Assembly (NCBI GenBank): GCA_002483085.1
Contig: DLHF01000046.1
Coordinates: 62,001-126,000, forward strand
Direction of reading: 5' to 3'
DNA length: 64,000 nt
Source of the DNA: Ignavibacteria bacterium UBA7675
GTDB taxonomy: Bacteria; Bacteroidota; Ignavibacteria; Kapaibacteriales; UB7675
This document shows positions 16,766 to 25,536 of this stretch, in pieces (position 1 is the first letter of the stretch; every line of letters starts with the position of its first letter). Both the position numbers and the translations under genes were made by a program. The notes beneath the pieces are model-generated. The model was not told the origin of the DNA. It did not search any database and was given only the letters and a program-made list of their open reading frames with translations.

Positions 16766-18157
16766 ATGCCCGTCTTTGCTCTATACTACTTTCGACTGTT
16801 GCTCTGTACACTCTGTATCTGTGCAATTTCCTCAGCCTCGGTAGCAGCCCAATCCACCGATACGACCTCCCCGCACGACAATACCGTCGATGTATCGCAG
16901 CTCGACAACCTGAGCGATCTACGGCTTATTATCGACAATGTCGACCTTACGAACCCCGACACAGTGCATCTTCTCTGCTCGGTAATCGACCGCGCTGGCA
17001 GGCATGTAACAGGGCTCAATCCGTCGTCGCATATGGTGTGGAATAATGTCGTGGAGCGCATTGGCGACGACAGTGTTGCAATTACCGGATTTAAAGTACA
17101 GGAAGTGCGCGAGCAGGAAGCACCGCCCTTTTCTTCGGTGTTTGTGATTGACTACAGCGCTTCGATGGACAAAGATATTACCAATGTTCTGATCGCCCTC
17201 GACCGCGCTACAGGCATGCTGCGGCCCGGCAAAGACGACTTCTCCGTGGTGCAGTTCGACGAGCATATCCGCACACCGCTTACACATGCTACGAACAGTT
17301 CGGCATTAGATAGCCTTATCCCCTTTTTCGATATGGGCGGCATGACCGCGTTCTACGGTGCTTCGCAGCGCGGCCTACGCGATGTGGCGACATCCAACAA
17401 AAATCGCGTGGCAGTTCTTATCTCCGACGGTGTGGACAACGCCTCGCTGCTTTCGGCCAACGACATTGTACGCGAAGCGCGTGCTGCTCATGCGCGTTTG
17501 TATATTATCGGCCTGGCAAATGCCGACCACTCGGTGCTGGAACGCATCGCCGAGCAAACAGGCGCCAGAGTATTTTTTCCGAAAAAATCTATAGAACTCC
17601 GGTCTATTTTTGAAAATATTTACCAGCTCAATAATACGTACTACAGCATAAGTTATGCCCGCCCCAAAGGTGCCAATCAGCGCACTGCTGGCGTTGCGCT
17701 TACGCTGCCCGACGGCCAGAAGATTGCTGATTCCCGCATGTATTTTGCCGACCCCGAGCTCATCCACGAAGGACGCTCCATCGTGCTGGCGCGCTTTATC
17801 GAAAGCAAAATGTCTATCGACGAAGCGTTTGAAGCTGAAACACGCCAAATTGTGGACTATCTGCGTGAACACCCCGACCAGTACATCACTGTACAAGCTC
17901 ACACCGATACCAAAGGCAGCTTTGCGGTAAACGAACGCTTGTCGCGGGAACGCGCGCGCGTGCTTGCCGAATACCTCGTGCAGCGAGGAGTAAATCGCAT
18001 GCAAATATCTTCTGTACAGGGCATGGGCGAACGCCAGCCGCTGTATCCCAACGATCAAAACGACCCGCGCTTGCAGCAGGAAAATCGCCGTGGCGAAGTA
18101 GTGTTCCTCGAACGAACAACTACTCTCCGCGATGAAATCAACAACGGGCGCCAGTAG
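16766..18157 (+). CDS. Periplasmic vWA domain protein with OmpA-like C-terminus
   Basis: 463 aa. The ATG at 16766 is preferred over a TTG at 16751. Signal peptide about 1-28. A von Willebrand A domain (about 120-300) carries the MIDAS motif D129-x-S131-x-S133 (FVIDYSASMD). The C-terminal 110 residues form an OmpA/MotB peptidoglycan-binding domain: VQAHTDTKGS, NERLSRERARVLAEYLVQRGV, GMGERQPLYPN. It probably bridges peptidoglycan and a protein partner in the periplasm. No operon partner overlaps it. A 7-bp inverted repeat AGTTGTC/GACAACT (16660-16692) lies upstream, purpose unknown. Confidence 0.85.
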   Translation: MPVFALYYFRLLLCTLCICAISSASVAAQSTDTTSPHDNTVDVSQLDNLSDLRLIIDNVDLTNPDTVHLLCSVIDRAGRHVTGLNPSSHMVWNNVVERIGDDSVAITGFKVQEVREQEAPPFSSVFVIDYSASMDKDITNVLIALDRATGMLRPGKDDFSVVQFDEHIRTPLTHATNSSALDSLIPFFDMGGMTAFYGASQRGLRDVATSNKNRVAVLISDGVDNASLLSANDIVREARAAHARLYIIGLANADHSVLERIAEQTGARVFFPKKSIELRSIFENIYQLNNTYYSISYARPKGANQRTAGVALTLPDGQKIADSRMYFADPELIHEGRSIVLARFIESKMSIDEAFEAETRQIVDYLREHPDQYITVQAHTDTKGSFAVNERLSRERARVLAEYLVQRGVNRMQISSVQGMGERQPLYPNDQNDPRLQQENRRGEVVFLERTTTLRDEINNGRQ

Positions 18158-18220
18158 CCCTCTCTCCCTTCTCTTGCGAAAATCCCCGGTGCGAGCAGCA
18201 TGTTGTAATAAGCCTTGCTG

Positions 18221-18442
18221 TTCCGCCTTTGTCGCTGGCCTTGTGCAAGCGTCTCCGCACCGCGCCGCACACGTCCGCGCATCGTTCTTACGATAACTTC
18301 CCGCCGCGTGCAGTTCGGCCTTCATCGCTTTTGTCGGCTTCTGCCCCTCCCCACCCAGCGATAAGCCTTCGGCCAGCCGAGAAGCGGCACGTGCAACCGG
18401 TGACAGCGACCCAACGCGTGCCGAGCGACGCCCGTGCCACAG
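18221..18442 (-). repeat. Dispersed repeat, copy 7 (full, with module C-like insert)
   Basis: On the minus strand: GTGGCACGGGCGTCGCTCGG, GTCGCTGTCACCGGTTGCA, a long middle part containing GCGATGAAGGCCGAACTG, CACGCGGCGG, then a segment related to module C in opposite orientation (on the plus strand GTCCGCGCAT ... CGATAACT), then GCGGCGCGGTGCGGAG. It is the most rearranged full copy and occupies half of the 421-bp gap. Confidence 0.7.
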
Positions 18443-18550
18443 CACCGTCCGCTGCAAGCACCCAACTATGCGACAGGAGTAAAGCAGAGACAGATTGCAC
18501 AGCAGAACCATGAGATAATTCCGACTTCTTCGGCATAGGACACACGACTG

Positions 18551-18558
18551 TAATTTTG
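18551..18558 (+). promoter_or_regulatory. Candidate TAnnTTTG promoter box
   Basis: TAATTTTG, 20 bp before the ATG of the YcaQ-like gene; transcription would start close to the start codon. No clear TTTG box lies 19 bp upstream. Confidence 0.4.
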
Positions 18559-18578
18559 TATTTTGGCGCTTTACTTTT

Positions 18579-19838
18579 ATGCCTATGCCAGACACACTTC
18601 ATCTTTCCGCATCAGCGGCACGCGCCGTAGCAATAGCTGCACAAGGGCTTGATAAGCGTCCGAAAAAAGCAACGCGAAGCGCTGTGCTCGACGCTATTCG
18701 GCGCATGAACGCCTTGCAGATCGATACAATTTCCGTTGTAAACCGCAGCCCGTACTTTGTGCTCTGGAGCCGATTGGGGCACTACAAACCACAATGGATA
18801 GACGAACTGCTCGCCGAAGGCCAACTGTTTGAATACTGGTCGCACGAAGCATGCTTTTTGCCTATTGAAGACTTTGCCCTGTACCGGCACCGCATGCTCG
18901 GCGCCGAAGACATGGGCTGGCGCTACAACCGTGCATGGGCAAAAAAGCACAGCGACATCATGGAAAAAACGCTTGCGTTTGTGCGCGACAACGGCCCGGT
19001 GCGTTCGGCTGATTTCCGCCGTACCGGCGGCCAAAAGGGTGGATGGTGGGAATGGAAGCCGGAGAAAAGAGCCTTGGAAACCCTGTTTTCCGCAGGCGAG
19101 CTTATGATAGCCCGGCGCCATAACTTCCACCGCGTGTACGATATACGGGAACGTGTACTTCCCAGTTGGAGCGACGACCAGCTCCCCTCTCCCGACCAAG
19201 TGTACAGGCAGCTCGTGCTCAAAGCCGTGCGAGCACTTGGCATAGCCCCGGCGCGCTGGATACCCGACTATTTTCGCACAAAGAAAGCCGATACTCTGCC
19301 CCATATTACAGCCCTCGTTGGCGAAGGCCAGTTAGTGTCGGCACGCGTGGAAGGCTGGACAGAGGAAGTGTATGTTCATCCCGATAACCTACCGGCAGTC
19401 CACAAAGCTATAGCGGGCAAACTCCGTCCTTCGCTCACAACATTGCTCTCCCCATTCGACCCATTAGTGTGGCATCGCGAGCGCGCACTGCATATGTTTG
19501 GCTTCGACTACAGAATTGAATGCTACACGCCAGCGCCCAAACGACGCTATGGCTACTTTGTGCTCCCCGTACTACACCACAACAATCTTGTGGGCAGGCT
19601 CGACGCCAAAGCCCACCGCAGCACCGGTATTTTTGAAGTAAAAGCGTTGTACACCGAGCCGGGAGTGGTTTTCGACGAAGAATGTGCCCGCGCTGTAGCA
19701 GAAGCCATCTATTATTGTGCACAGTGGCACGGCACTCCTCAGGTGGTTTTGGGTCTGGCAGAACCTGCCGAAGCAGGAACCATGATCAGCAGCTATTGCA
19801 ACGCATTAAGGGAGCAGCAACAAAAGCACAATACATGA
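18579..19838 (+). CDS. YcaQ/AlkZ-family winged-helix DNA glycosylase
   Basis: 419 aa, the usual length for this family of HTH_42 proteins. The N-terminal helix carries QID (Q47, D49) in the segment ALQIDTISVVNRSPYFVLW; YcaQ enzymes use QxD and AlkZ enzymes QxQ to unhook DNA interstrand crosslinks or bulky adducts. Other family blocks: FEYWSHEACFLP (about 84-95), LLSPFDPLVWHRERA (near 290) and RLDAKAHR (near 340). It is predicted to act on damaged DNA in the cytoplasm. It is monocistronic between repeat copy 7 and a Crp/Fnr gene. Confidence 0.85.
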   Translation: MPMPDTLHLSASAARAVAIAAQGLDKRPKKATRSAVLDAIRRMNALQIDTISVVNRSPYFVLWSRLGHYKPQWIDELLAEGQLFEYWSHEACFLPIEDFALYRHRMLGAEDMGWRYNRAWAKKHSDIMEKTLAFVRDNGPVRSADFRRTGGQKGGWWEWKPEKRALETLFSAGELMIARRHNFHRVYDIRERVLPSWSDDQLPSPDQVYRQLVLKAVRALGIAPARWIPDYFRTKKADTLPHITALVGEGQLVSARVEGWTEEVYVHPDNLPAVHKAIAGKLRPSLTTLLSPFDPLVWHRERALHMFGFDYRIECYTPAPKRRYGYFVLPVLHHNNLVGRLDAKAHRSTGIFEVKALYTEPGVVFDEECARAVAEAIYYCAQWHGTPQVVLGLAEPAEAGTMISSYCNALREQQQKHNT

Positions 19839-19913
19839 GCGTTGTTGCATTTCTCCCATTTTTTTTTTGTATGTTCGTACACGAAAGTTTTTCGGGCTCA
19901 ATTGTCAATGCAT

Positions 19914-20627
19914 ATGAAAGCGACCTCCAGACTTACTGATGATTGCCGGAATTGCCCCAGCCGGCAATCGACTGTCTTTTCTGAACTACATGGGGAACGT
20001 CTGGACACACTTTCCGACCATAAACAATGTGGTTTCTATAAAAAAGGGCAGATTATTTTCCATGAGGATAGTTTCCCCAGCGGCCTATTTTGCATCCGCA
20101 CAGGCGCCGTAAAGCTGTATAAAGTAGCAGCAAACGGCAGAGAACAGATTGTGCGCCTTGCAGGCGGAGGTAATATTCTGGGATATCGCGCCTTAATAGG
20201 CGGCGAGTCGTATGCGTCCACAGCAGTAGCAATGGAAGACTCCACGCTTTGCCTGGTACCCCGCGACACATTTTTCCAGTTAGTCACTACCGACGCACAG
20301 CTTTCAGCGCGCATCATGCGCCTGCTGTCGTCCGAATTAAAGGTAGCTGAAACCCGTATCGTCGATATTGCCCATAAATCCGTAAAAGAGCGCCTTGCCG
20401 AAACACTCCTGCTATTGGCAGAGAAATTTGGCACCCGCGACGACGGACAGACAATCGACATACGCCTCACGCGTGAGGAGCTTGCCAACATGATTGGAAC
20501 TGCCACCGAAAGCGTAATCAGATTTCTTTCTGAGCTCAACAAACAGCACATTCTCGAACTGGAAGGCAAAGCGATTAAAATCCTCGACCGGAAAGCGCTG
20601 CTCCGGATTGCTGGTGTACACGACTGA
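19914..20627 (+). CDS. Crp/Fnr-family transcription regulator 1
   Basis: 237 aa from the ATG at 19914 (an ATG at 19908 and a TTG at 19842 are in frame; no ribosome site decides). The N-terminus has C11-x2-C14 and C39, then a cyclic-nucleotide-binding fold (GFYKKGQIIFHEDSFPSGLF, GREQIVRLAGGGNILGYRAL) and a C-terminal winged helix (EELANMIGTATESVIRFLSEL). Only three cysteines are visible, so a full FNR-type 4Fe-4S cluster is doubtful. Position shortly before a second family member and a respiratory oxidase operon suggests control of respiration. Confidence 0.85.
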   Translation: MKATSRLTDDCRNCPSRQSTVFSELHGERLDTLSDHKQCGFYKKGQIIFHEDSFPSGLFCIRTGAVKLYKVAANGREQIVRLAGGGNILGYRALIGGESYASTAVAMEDSTLCLVPRDTFFQLVTTDAQLSARIMRLLSSELKVAETRIVDIAHKSVKERLAETLLLLAEKFGTRDDGQTIDIRLTREELANMIGTATESVIRFLSELNKQHILELEGKAIKILDRKALLRIAGVHD

Positions 20628-20767
20628 TCGCTCTCATATGTGTCGCTTTTATCAGGTCTATACCTGACGCTTATCATTGTTTTCCGCTCTCCGTCTTCCG
20701 TAAATTGCTTACATCTCACGATGTGTTCCGCTTTATGGGCATTCATGGCTACAACACACCGTACAAG

Positions 20768-20800
20768 GTGTATTCAGCAGCCTGCTTTGCCTGAATACAC
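20768..20800. other. 10-bp perfect inverted repeat between the regulators
   Basis: GTGTATTCAG (20768-20777), 13-nt loop, CTGAATACAC (20791-20800). It has no T-run, so it is not a standard terminator. It could be an RNA stability hairpin or an operator in front of the second regulator gene (20915). Confidence 0.5.
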
Positions 20801-20914
20801 ATCAATGTCGTCTTCTACGGAACAGATATTCGACACGACAGAGAACAATCTATTACCTAGCTGTACACCAGCTCGATGCCAAAGCGCGGCGGTGTGGATA
20901 TTCTGTAAGTTGCT

Positions 20915-21598
20915 ATGATTATGGATAACTATCTATCGAGTACAGCGTTCAGGGAAAGAGCGCATCCCCATGCAAGCAACGGCTTTCCCGAAATCGAGGG
21001 CGCCCGAGCTGCAAGCTGGAAAAAAAATATCGTTATCATGCGCGAGAACGGGGCTCCGGCAGCCTGCTATGTCCTTACAACAGGTAAGGTGAAGTTGGTC
21101 AAAAAGGACAGAAATGGGAAAAATTTTCTTCTGGCCTTGTTGCACCCCGGCGATACCTTTGGCCTACCTGCGGTATTGAATGGCGAGCCATATTCATCGA
21201 CGGCCATTACCATCGAGAACACGACGGGATTTCGGTTAGACGCAGTACACTTTCACCGCTGGTATCAGCAGCACCCATCGAATTTCCAACAAGTAATGCG
21301 CCTACTGTGTGCCGAGCTTGGCCGCGCCGAAGAGCGGGTAAATTCGATGATGCGGGTTTCGGCTTCGTCGCGCCTGGCCGAAGTGCTGCTCATCATCGAG
21401 TCGGTATATGGCACCAACAGCGACGGCACCCTAGCAGTTGTCCTGCGCCCTAAAGAATACGCCGACCTTACCAATGTGGCTCGTGGTACGATCTACCGCC
21501 TGCTCAGGCAGTTTGCCGATGAACGCCTTATTAACTTCAGCAGCACAACAATCCGCATACTTAACCGCAGCGGCCTGCAATCCATTGCAGGTATATAG
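20915..21598 (+). CDS. Crp/Fnr-family transcription regulator 2
   Basis: 227 aa. Cyclic-nucleotide-binding-like domain (CYVLTTGKVKLVKKDRNGKN, LLALLHPGDTFGLPAVLNGE) followed by a winged-helix domain (EYADLTNVARGTIYRLLRQF). It lacks the N-terminal cysteine pair of the first regulator. It sits 264 bp before the cytochrome c gene that opens the oxidase operon and is on the same strand, so direct control of that operon is plausible. The gap 21599-21861 is A+T-rich; I see no operator good enough to call. Confidence 0.85.
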   Translation: MIMDNYLSSTAFRERAHPHASNGFPEIEGARAASWKKNIVIMRENGAPAACYVLTTGKVKLVKKDRNGKNFLLALLHPGDTFGLPAVLNGEPYSSTAITIENTTGFRLDAVHFHRWYQQHPSNFQQVMRLLCAELGRAEERVNSMMRVSASSRLAEVLLIIESVYGTNSDGTLAVVLRPKEYADLTNVARGTIYRLLRQFADERLINFSSTTIRILNRSGLQSIAGI

Positions 21599-21861
21599 CC
21601 CGGCAGCAGTTCATCAGCGCCAATAGAATCACCGCGCGCACAGAGAGCGCCTGTTTTACCCTGACTTGTACGATGCTCCAACCTGTTTCGACTGAAATGG
21701 GCTCGGTGTGCTATATACTACCCGTTTTGTTCATCTTTTCAAAACATGACACAGATCATTGTTTAGGGATAGTGTTCATACCGATTTTTGTACAGTAACA
21801 GTAAATACATACAATGAACGTTTACTCTCTCTTTTTCTCTTCTCAATACGCAGGTGATATC

Positions 21862-22305
21862 ATGAACAGATTCAGGATGGCATTCGGAGCAGCGCTTGTA
21901 TCAACGGTTGTAGCAGGCACGTTCCTTCTATCAGCCTTTACTGTAGCGGCACCCGACCAAGCTGTGATGGCCAAAGGCGAAAAAGTGTACAAAGGATATT
22001 GCATGACCTGCCATCAGGCGACTGGCAAGGGTATGAGCACAATTTACCCGCCGCTGGCAAAGTCGGACTACCTCACAAAGAAAAGCAAGTCCGATGTGAT
22101 CCGTACAGTTGTCTTCGGGCTAAGCGGAAAAATTCAGGTAAATGGCAAGAACTTCAATGGTGTAATGACGCCTATCCCCGGCAGCTACAAGAACGAAGAT
22201 ATAGCAGCAGTCCTGACCTATGTGTACAACAGTTGGGGCAATGCAGGTGGAGCCATCACAGTAAAAGATGTGGAAGCTGCTAGAAAGCTGGGTAAGCTGA
22301 AGTAA
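21862..22305 (+). CDS. Secreted monohaem cytochrome c
   Basis: 147 aa, start fixed by AGGTGAT 4 nt upstream. An N-terminal hydrophobic segment (residues 5-28) serves as signal or anchor. Haem c is attached at C47-M-T-C50-H51, with M102 (GVMTP) the likely distal ligand. First gene of an operon that continues with oxidase subunits IIa, II and I, Sco and PCuAC; it probably delivers electrons to the CuA centre of subunit II. The 105-bp gap to the next gene is the largest in the operon. Confidence 0.88.
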   Translation: MNRFRMAFGAALVSTVVAGTFLLSAFTVAAPDQAVMAKGEKVYKGYCMTCHQATGKGMSTIYPPLAKSDYLTKKSKSDVIRTVVFGLSGKIQVNGKNFNGVMTPIPGSYKNEDIAAVLTYVYNSWGNAGGAITVKDVEAARKLGKLK

Positions 22306-22410
22306 TAAGTGAGGGCAAAGCGTTCCATGCCCTTGCCAATGCGGTGCAGCAGAAGCTGCACCGCCCTCTCAACCAACTGCTACAGAAACAATAATCTCCC
22401 TGGAGGGTAC

Positions 22411-22605
22411 ATGGCACTTTCTTCATCCGAACACATGGCGAACAACAGATCTGGATACGGCATCGCCGGTGATACATCAGCAGCCGATTCGGACGAGCAC
22501 GGCACATTTTCGCCCAAAGGCGCAATCGCTTTTTTTGCGCTGCTGATCCTCATGTACACACTTATGTGGTTCTCTATTTACTACGAGTTAATCAACAGGA
22601 TCTGA
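22411..22605 (+). CDS. ba3-type oxidase small subunit IIa homologue
   Basis: 64 aa, ATG with TGGAGG 4 nt upstream. The first 33 residues are polar; the C-terminal segment from FSPKGAIAFF to ELINRI is one membrane helix. The pattern PKGA followed by a single helix immediately before subunit II matches the 34-residue subunit IIa of Thermus ba3 cytochrome c oxidase, here with an extra soluble N-terminus. Its stop lies 2 nt before the subunit II start. Confidence 0.7.
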   Translation: MALSSSEHMANNRSGYGIAGDTSAADSDEHGTFSPKGAIAFFALLILMYTLMWFSIYYELINRI

Positions 22606-22607
22606 TC

Positions 22608-23078
22608 ATGGACTCAAAAGAAAAAATTGCCATCGGTGGCTCATTCCTGCTCATGACAGTGTTTTTTGGCGCTGTTGTTTTTGCAATGACAGGATTCGGA
22701 GTCGAAGTTCCCGACTGCGTTACGGATGTCAAGCCGTTTACTGAATCGTCAGTTACCTCTACCGGCCCCCATCGCTACGAAGTACATAGTATAGCCCGGA
22801 TGTGGGCCTTCGATCCCTACGAAATCGAAGTGCCACCGGGAAGCGAAGTAGACCTCTACTTGACTTCAGCAGACGTTGTGCACGGCTTCAATATCGAAGG
22901 CAAAAATGTCAATCTGATGGCCATTCCCGGCCAAGTGAACTACACCCGTGTAAAATTCAATGAACCAGGCGAATACAAAATTGTGTGCCACGAGTATTGC
23001 GGCATCAACCATCATGCGATGTCGGGTGTTGTAAAAGTGGCATACACGCCTACTACTAATGAGGAAGGCGGTAACTAA
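22608..23078 (+). CDS. Cytochrome c oxidase subunit II (ba3/B-family)
   Basis: 156 aa, with one membrane helix (about 8-30) and a periplasmic cupredoxin domain. The CuA ligands are all present: H92, C127, E129, C131, H135 and M138 (CHEYCGINHHAM). A single N-terminal helix and short length are typical of B-family oxidases rather than A-family enzymes. It accepts electrons from cytochrome c and passes them to subunit I. AGGA precedes the ATG, and its TAA overlaps the next ATG (TAATG). Confidence 0.93.
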   Translation: MDSKEKIAIGGSFLLMTVFFGAVVFAMTGFGVEVPDCVTDVKPFTESSVTSTGPHRYEVHSIARMWAFDPYEIEVPPGSEVDLYLTSADVVHGFNIEGKNVNLMAIPGQVNYTRVKFNEPGEYKIVCHEYCGINHHAMSGVVKVAYTPTTNEEGGN

Positions 23079-24895
23079 TGGAACTCATGAGTATGAAAGT
23101 GGACAAAAGCCTGAAGAGGCTTACTCTGATCGAGCTGGCAGTGCCGGTAACACTGCTCATTGTGGGCATTCTTGCCGGGCTAATGCAGGTGCTTTTCCGC
23201 GCCGGTATGATCCAAGCCAATGATCTTGGCGGTATTGAGTATTACCAAGCTCTTACATTGCACGGCGTTGTTAATGCAATTGTCTTTACGACATTTTTTG
23301 CCATCGCTTTTGGCAATACTCTGGTGTCGTATGCTCTGAATATGAAGCTGAATATGAAGTACGCATGGCTTTCCGCTATCGTCATGCTCATCGGTACTGT
23401 TACTGCTGCTATAGCTATCCTTGCAGGCAAAGCCTCGGTTCTCTATACATTTTATCCGCCGCTACAGGCGCACCCTTCGTTTTATATCGGCGTTGTGCTA
23501 CTAGTAGTAGGAAGCTGGATAGGCTTCTGGAACTGGATACCGATGTATGTGCGCTGGCGCAAAGCAAATCCCGGCACCAAAACACCGATGGCAGTTGTCG
23601 GTATTTTCACAACTTTTATTGTGTGGCAGATCGCTACGCTACCAGTGGCGTATGAAGTGCTTGTACTTCTGCTTCCCTGGTCGTTGGGCTGGACAGATAC
23701 CGTCAATATCATGCTGGCGCGCACGCTGTTTTGGTTTTTTGGGCACCCGCTTGTGTACTTCTGGCTGCTGCCTGCCTATGTTATGTACTACACAATGTTG
23801 CCGCGCCTTGCAGGAGGCAAATTGTTCTCCGACATGGCTGGGCGAATGGTGTTCATGATGTTTATTGTCTTCTCTATTCCGGTGGGAACACACCACCAGT
23901 TTATGGAGCCGGGCATAGGATCCCAATGGAAATTAGTACACGCGTTCTTCACTTTTGCAGTGGCGATTCCCAGCCTTGTAACAGCATTTACAATGGCTGC
24001 GTCGCTCGAATACGCTGGCCGCAAGAACGGCGCTACAGGTCTGTTTGGCTGGGTAAAGAAGCTCCCCTACTTCGACGAAAAACGCTGGCTGTTTCCATAC
24101 CTGCTCGTGGGGCTGGTCATCTTTATATTTGGCGGTATCTCGGGTATAATAAACTCGTCCTACAACCTGAATATTATCGTCCATAACACCTCATGGATGC
24201 CGGGACACTTCCATATGACCGTGGCTGGCCCTGTGTTTCTCGCCTTTATTGGTATGAGCCTATTCCTCGTGGAAAAGGTAGGAGGCAAGGAACTCCAGAT
24301 GAAAAAATTAGCAATGCTTGTCCCCTATATCTGGATGGTCGGCCTGTTCCTCTTCTCATCAGGTCTGATGCGCGGTGGGCTGCACGGCGAACCACGCCGC
24401 ACAAATATGGGTCTTACCTATCTCAATCCAGATAGCCCCATGTTCCGCCCTGAGTGGAAGATATATGTGCTTCTTACGGCTATAGGCGGCATTATCATGA
24501 CAATTGCCATGCTCGTGTACTTCGTTGTGTTCTTCCGCACGCTGCTCTCGCGCCAAGTGCGGGAAGAAGTGCTCGAATTTCCTCTTTCGGAAGCATACCA
24601 CAATGAGCCTGCTGGTGTATTTGCCAACTTCAAACCCTGGATTGTAGCTGCTTCCGTGCTGATTATCGCTACCTATATCCCCGTGTTCTATGATGTAGCT
24701 CGCACAACAGCCTTTGGCGCTCCCGCCTACGATCCGGCAATTCCAATGTCGCTGAAAGAGCTCAAAGCAGCGGAAGAAGCGGCAGACGAACCTGCCGAAG
24801 AACAATCCTCCGAAGAAGCTCAAGGCGAAGCAACAGATACAGAAGTAGAGCAGCAAACAGAAGCGGGCTCTACAACGGACTCTACAGGCAACTAA
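23078..24895 (+). CDS. Cytochrome c oxidase subunit I (ba3/B-family)
   Basis: 605 aa. Redox ligands: H62 and H379 (low-spin haem), H223 with Y227 (GHPLVYFW, CuB His-Tyr pair), H272 and H273 (CuB), H377 (active-site haem; HNTSWMPGHFHM). This is the catalytic subunit that reduces O2 to water and pumps protons. The last ~45 residues are an acidic Glu/Ala/Thr-rich low-complexity tail not needed in the family. Translation is coupled to subunit II by TAATG at its start and to sco by TAATG at its end. Assignment to B-family rests on gene order, subunit IIa and the short subunit II. Confidence 0.93.
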   Translation: MELMSMKVDKSLKRLTLIELAVPVTLLIVGILAGLMQVLFRAGMIQANDLGGIEYYQALTLHGVVNAIVFTTFFAIAFGNTLVSYALNMKLNMKYAWLSAIVMLIGTVTAAIAILAGKASVLYTFYPPLQAHPSFYIGVVLLVVGSWIGFWNWIPMYVRWRKANPGTKTPMAVVGIFTTFIVWQIATLPVAYEVLVLLLPWSLGWTDTVNIMLARTLFWFFGHPLVYFWLLPAYVMYYTMLPRLAGGKLFSDMAGRMVFMMFIVFSIPVGTHHQFMEPGIGSQWKLVHAFFTFAVAIPSLVTAFTMAASLEYAGRKNGATGLFGWVKKLPYFDEKRWLFPYLLVGLVIFIFGGISGIINSSYNLNIIVHNTSWMPGHFHMTVAGPVFLAFIGMSLFLVEKVGGKELQMKKLAMLVPYIWMVGLFLFSSGLMRGGLHGEPRRTNMGLTYLNPDSPMFRPEWKIYVLLTAIGGIIMTIAMLVYFVVFFRTLLSRQVREEVLEFPLSEAYHNEPAGVFANFKPWIVAASVLIIATYIPVFYDVARTTAFGAPAYDPAIPMSLKELKAAEEAADEPAEEQSSEEAQGEATDTEVEQQTEAGSTTDSTGN

Positions 24896-25536
24896 TGGTA
24901 CTCTTGCATTCCTGCAAATGGCGGCGACCGGGGTTTTATCTCTCTCCCCGGTCGCCCTTTTTTCTGGCAGTTATTTTTTCTCTGCTGCTTATCTCCTGTT
25001 CAGATACTCCTGTAATAGACGACCTCTCCTCCGGTGATTATCCGTTCTCTACCGAGGCTGGTGATTCCGTTGTCTTCCCGCGCAGCTTTGCAGGCAAAAT
25101 TCTGGTCGTGAGCTATATCTATACTCATTGCCCCGATATCTGCATTGTTACAACCTCTAATCTCGATAGCCTGCGCCGCCTGATTGGCAACCGACGCGAT
25201 GTAATGTTTCTTTCTATTTCGCTCGACCCCCGGCGCGATACACCTGCGATCCTTCGCGAATACGCCGATGTGCACGAAATCGACACCGCGAACTGGCACC
25301 TGCTTTCAGGGCCGGAAGCAACGACGGATTCGCTGCTGGCACGCATTGGATTTATTCACCGCAAATCGTTTACTTCCCACGCCGATACAGGCGAAGAAGT
25401 GTACTTTATCAATCACAGCGATTTTATTACGATATTTGACCAGCACGGAAAGCTCCGCAGTAAATTTAGCGGTACTGAACCTGAAATGGATGATATCGCA
25501 ACAGTGATTTCTACACTTGGTGGGAAACTCAAATGA
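24895..25536 (+). CDS. SCO1/SenC-family copper chaperone, lipoprotein
   Basis: 213 aa. It starts in a TAATG overlap with subunit I. A hydrophobic segment ending LLLISC (Cys35) looks like a lipobox preceded by an unusually long 34-residue leader. Copper ligands of the family: C79 and C83 (THCPDIC) and H174 (INHSDF). Sco proteins deliver copper to, or reduce, the CuA site. A strong terminator-like hairpin lies within codons 10-24. No ATG, GTG or TTG occurs in frame between that hairpin and the lipobox, so the upstream start appears real. It overlaps the next gene by 4 nt (ATGA). Confidence 0.88.
   Translation: MVLLHSCKWRRPGFYLSPRSPFFLAVIFSLLLISCSDTPVIDDLSSGDYPFSTEAGDSVVFPRSFAGKILVVSYIYTHCPDICIVTTSNLDSLRRLIGNRRDVMFLSISLDPRRDTPAILREYADVHEIDTANWHLLSGPEATTDSLLARIGFIHRKSFTSHADTGEEVYFINHSDFITIFDQHGKLRSKFSGTEPEMDDIATVISTLGGKLK
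24923..24963 (+). terminator. Terminator-shaped hairpin inside the 5' end of sco
   Basis: Perfect 11-bp G+C-rich stem GGCGACCGGGG (24923-24933) / CCCCGGTCGCC (24946-24956), a 12-nt loop, then TTTTTT (24958-24963). By shape it is a first-class intrinsic terminator, yet it is coding sequence 28 bp after the sco start. Translation through it would melt it, so it may set the ratio of oxidase to assembly-factor transcripts. Confidence 0.75.

Noticed and set aside
21720..21770. FNR/Crp operator before the cytochrome c gene
   Set aside because: TGTTCAT and ATGACA half-sites are present but their spacing and sequence do not match a known site well enough to call.
24895..24963. Treating the hairpin as the true operon end and starting sco downstream
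   Set aside because: No usable start codon lies in frame between the hairpin and the lipobox, and the TAATG and ATGA overlaps support continuous translation.
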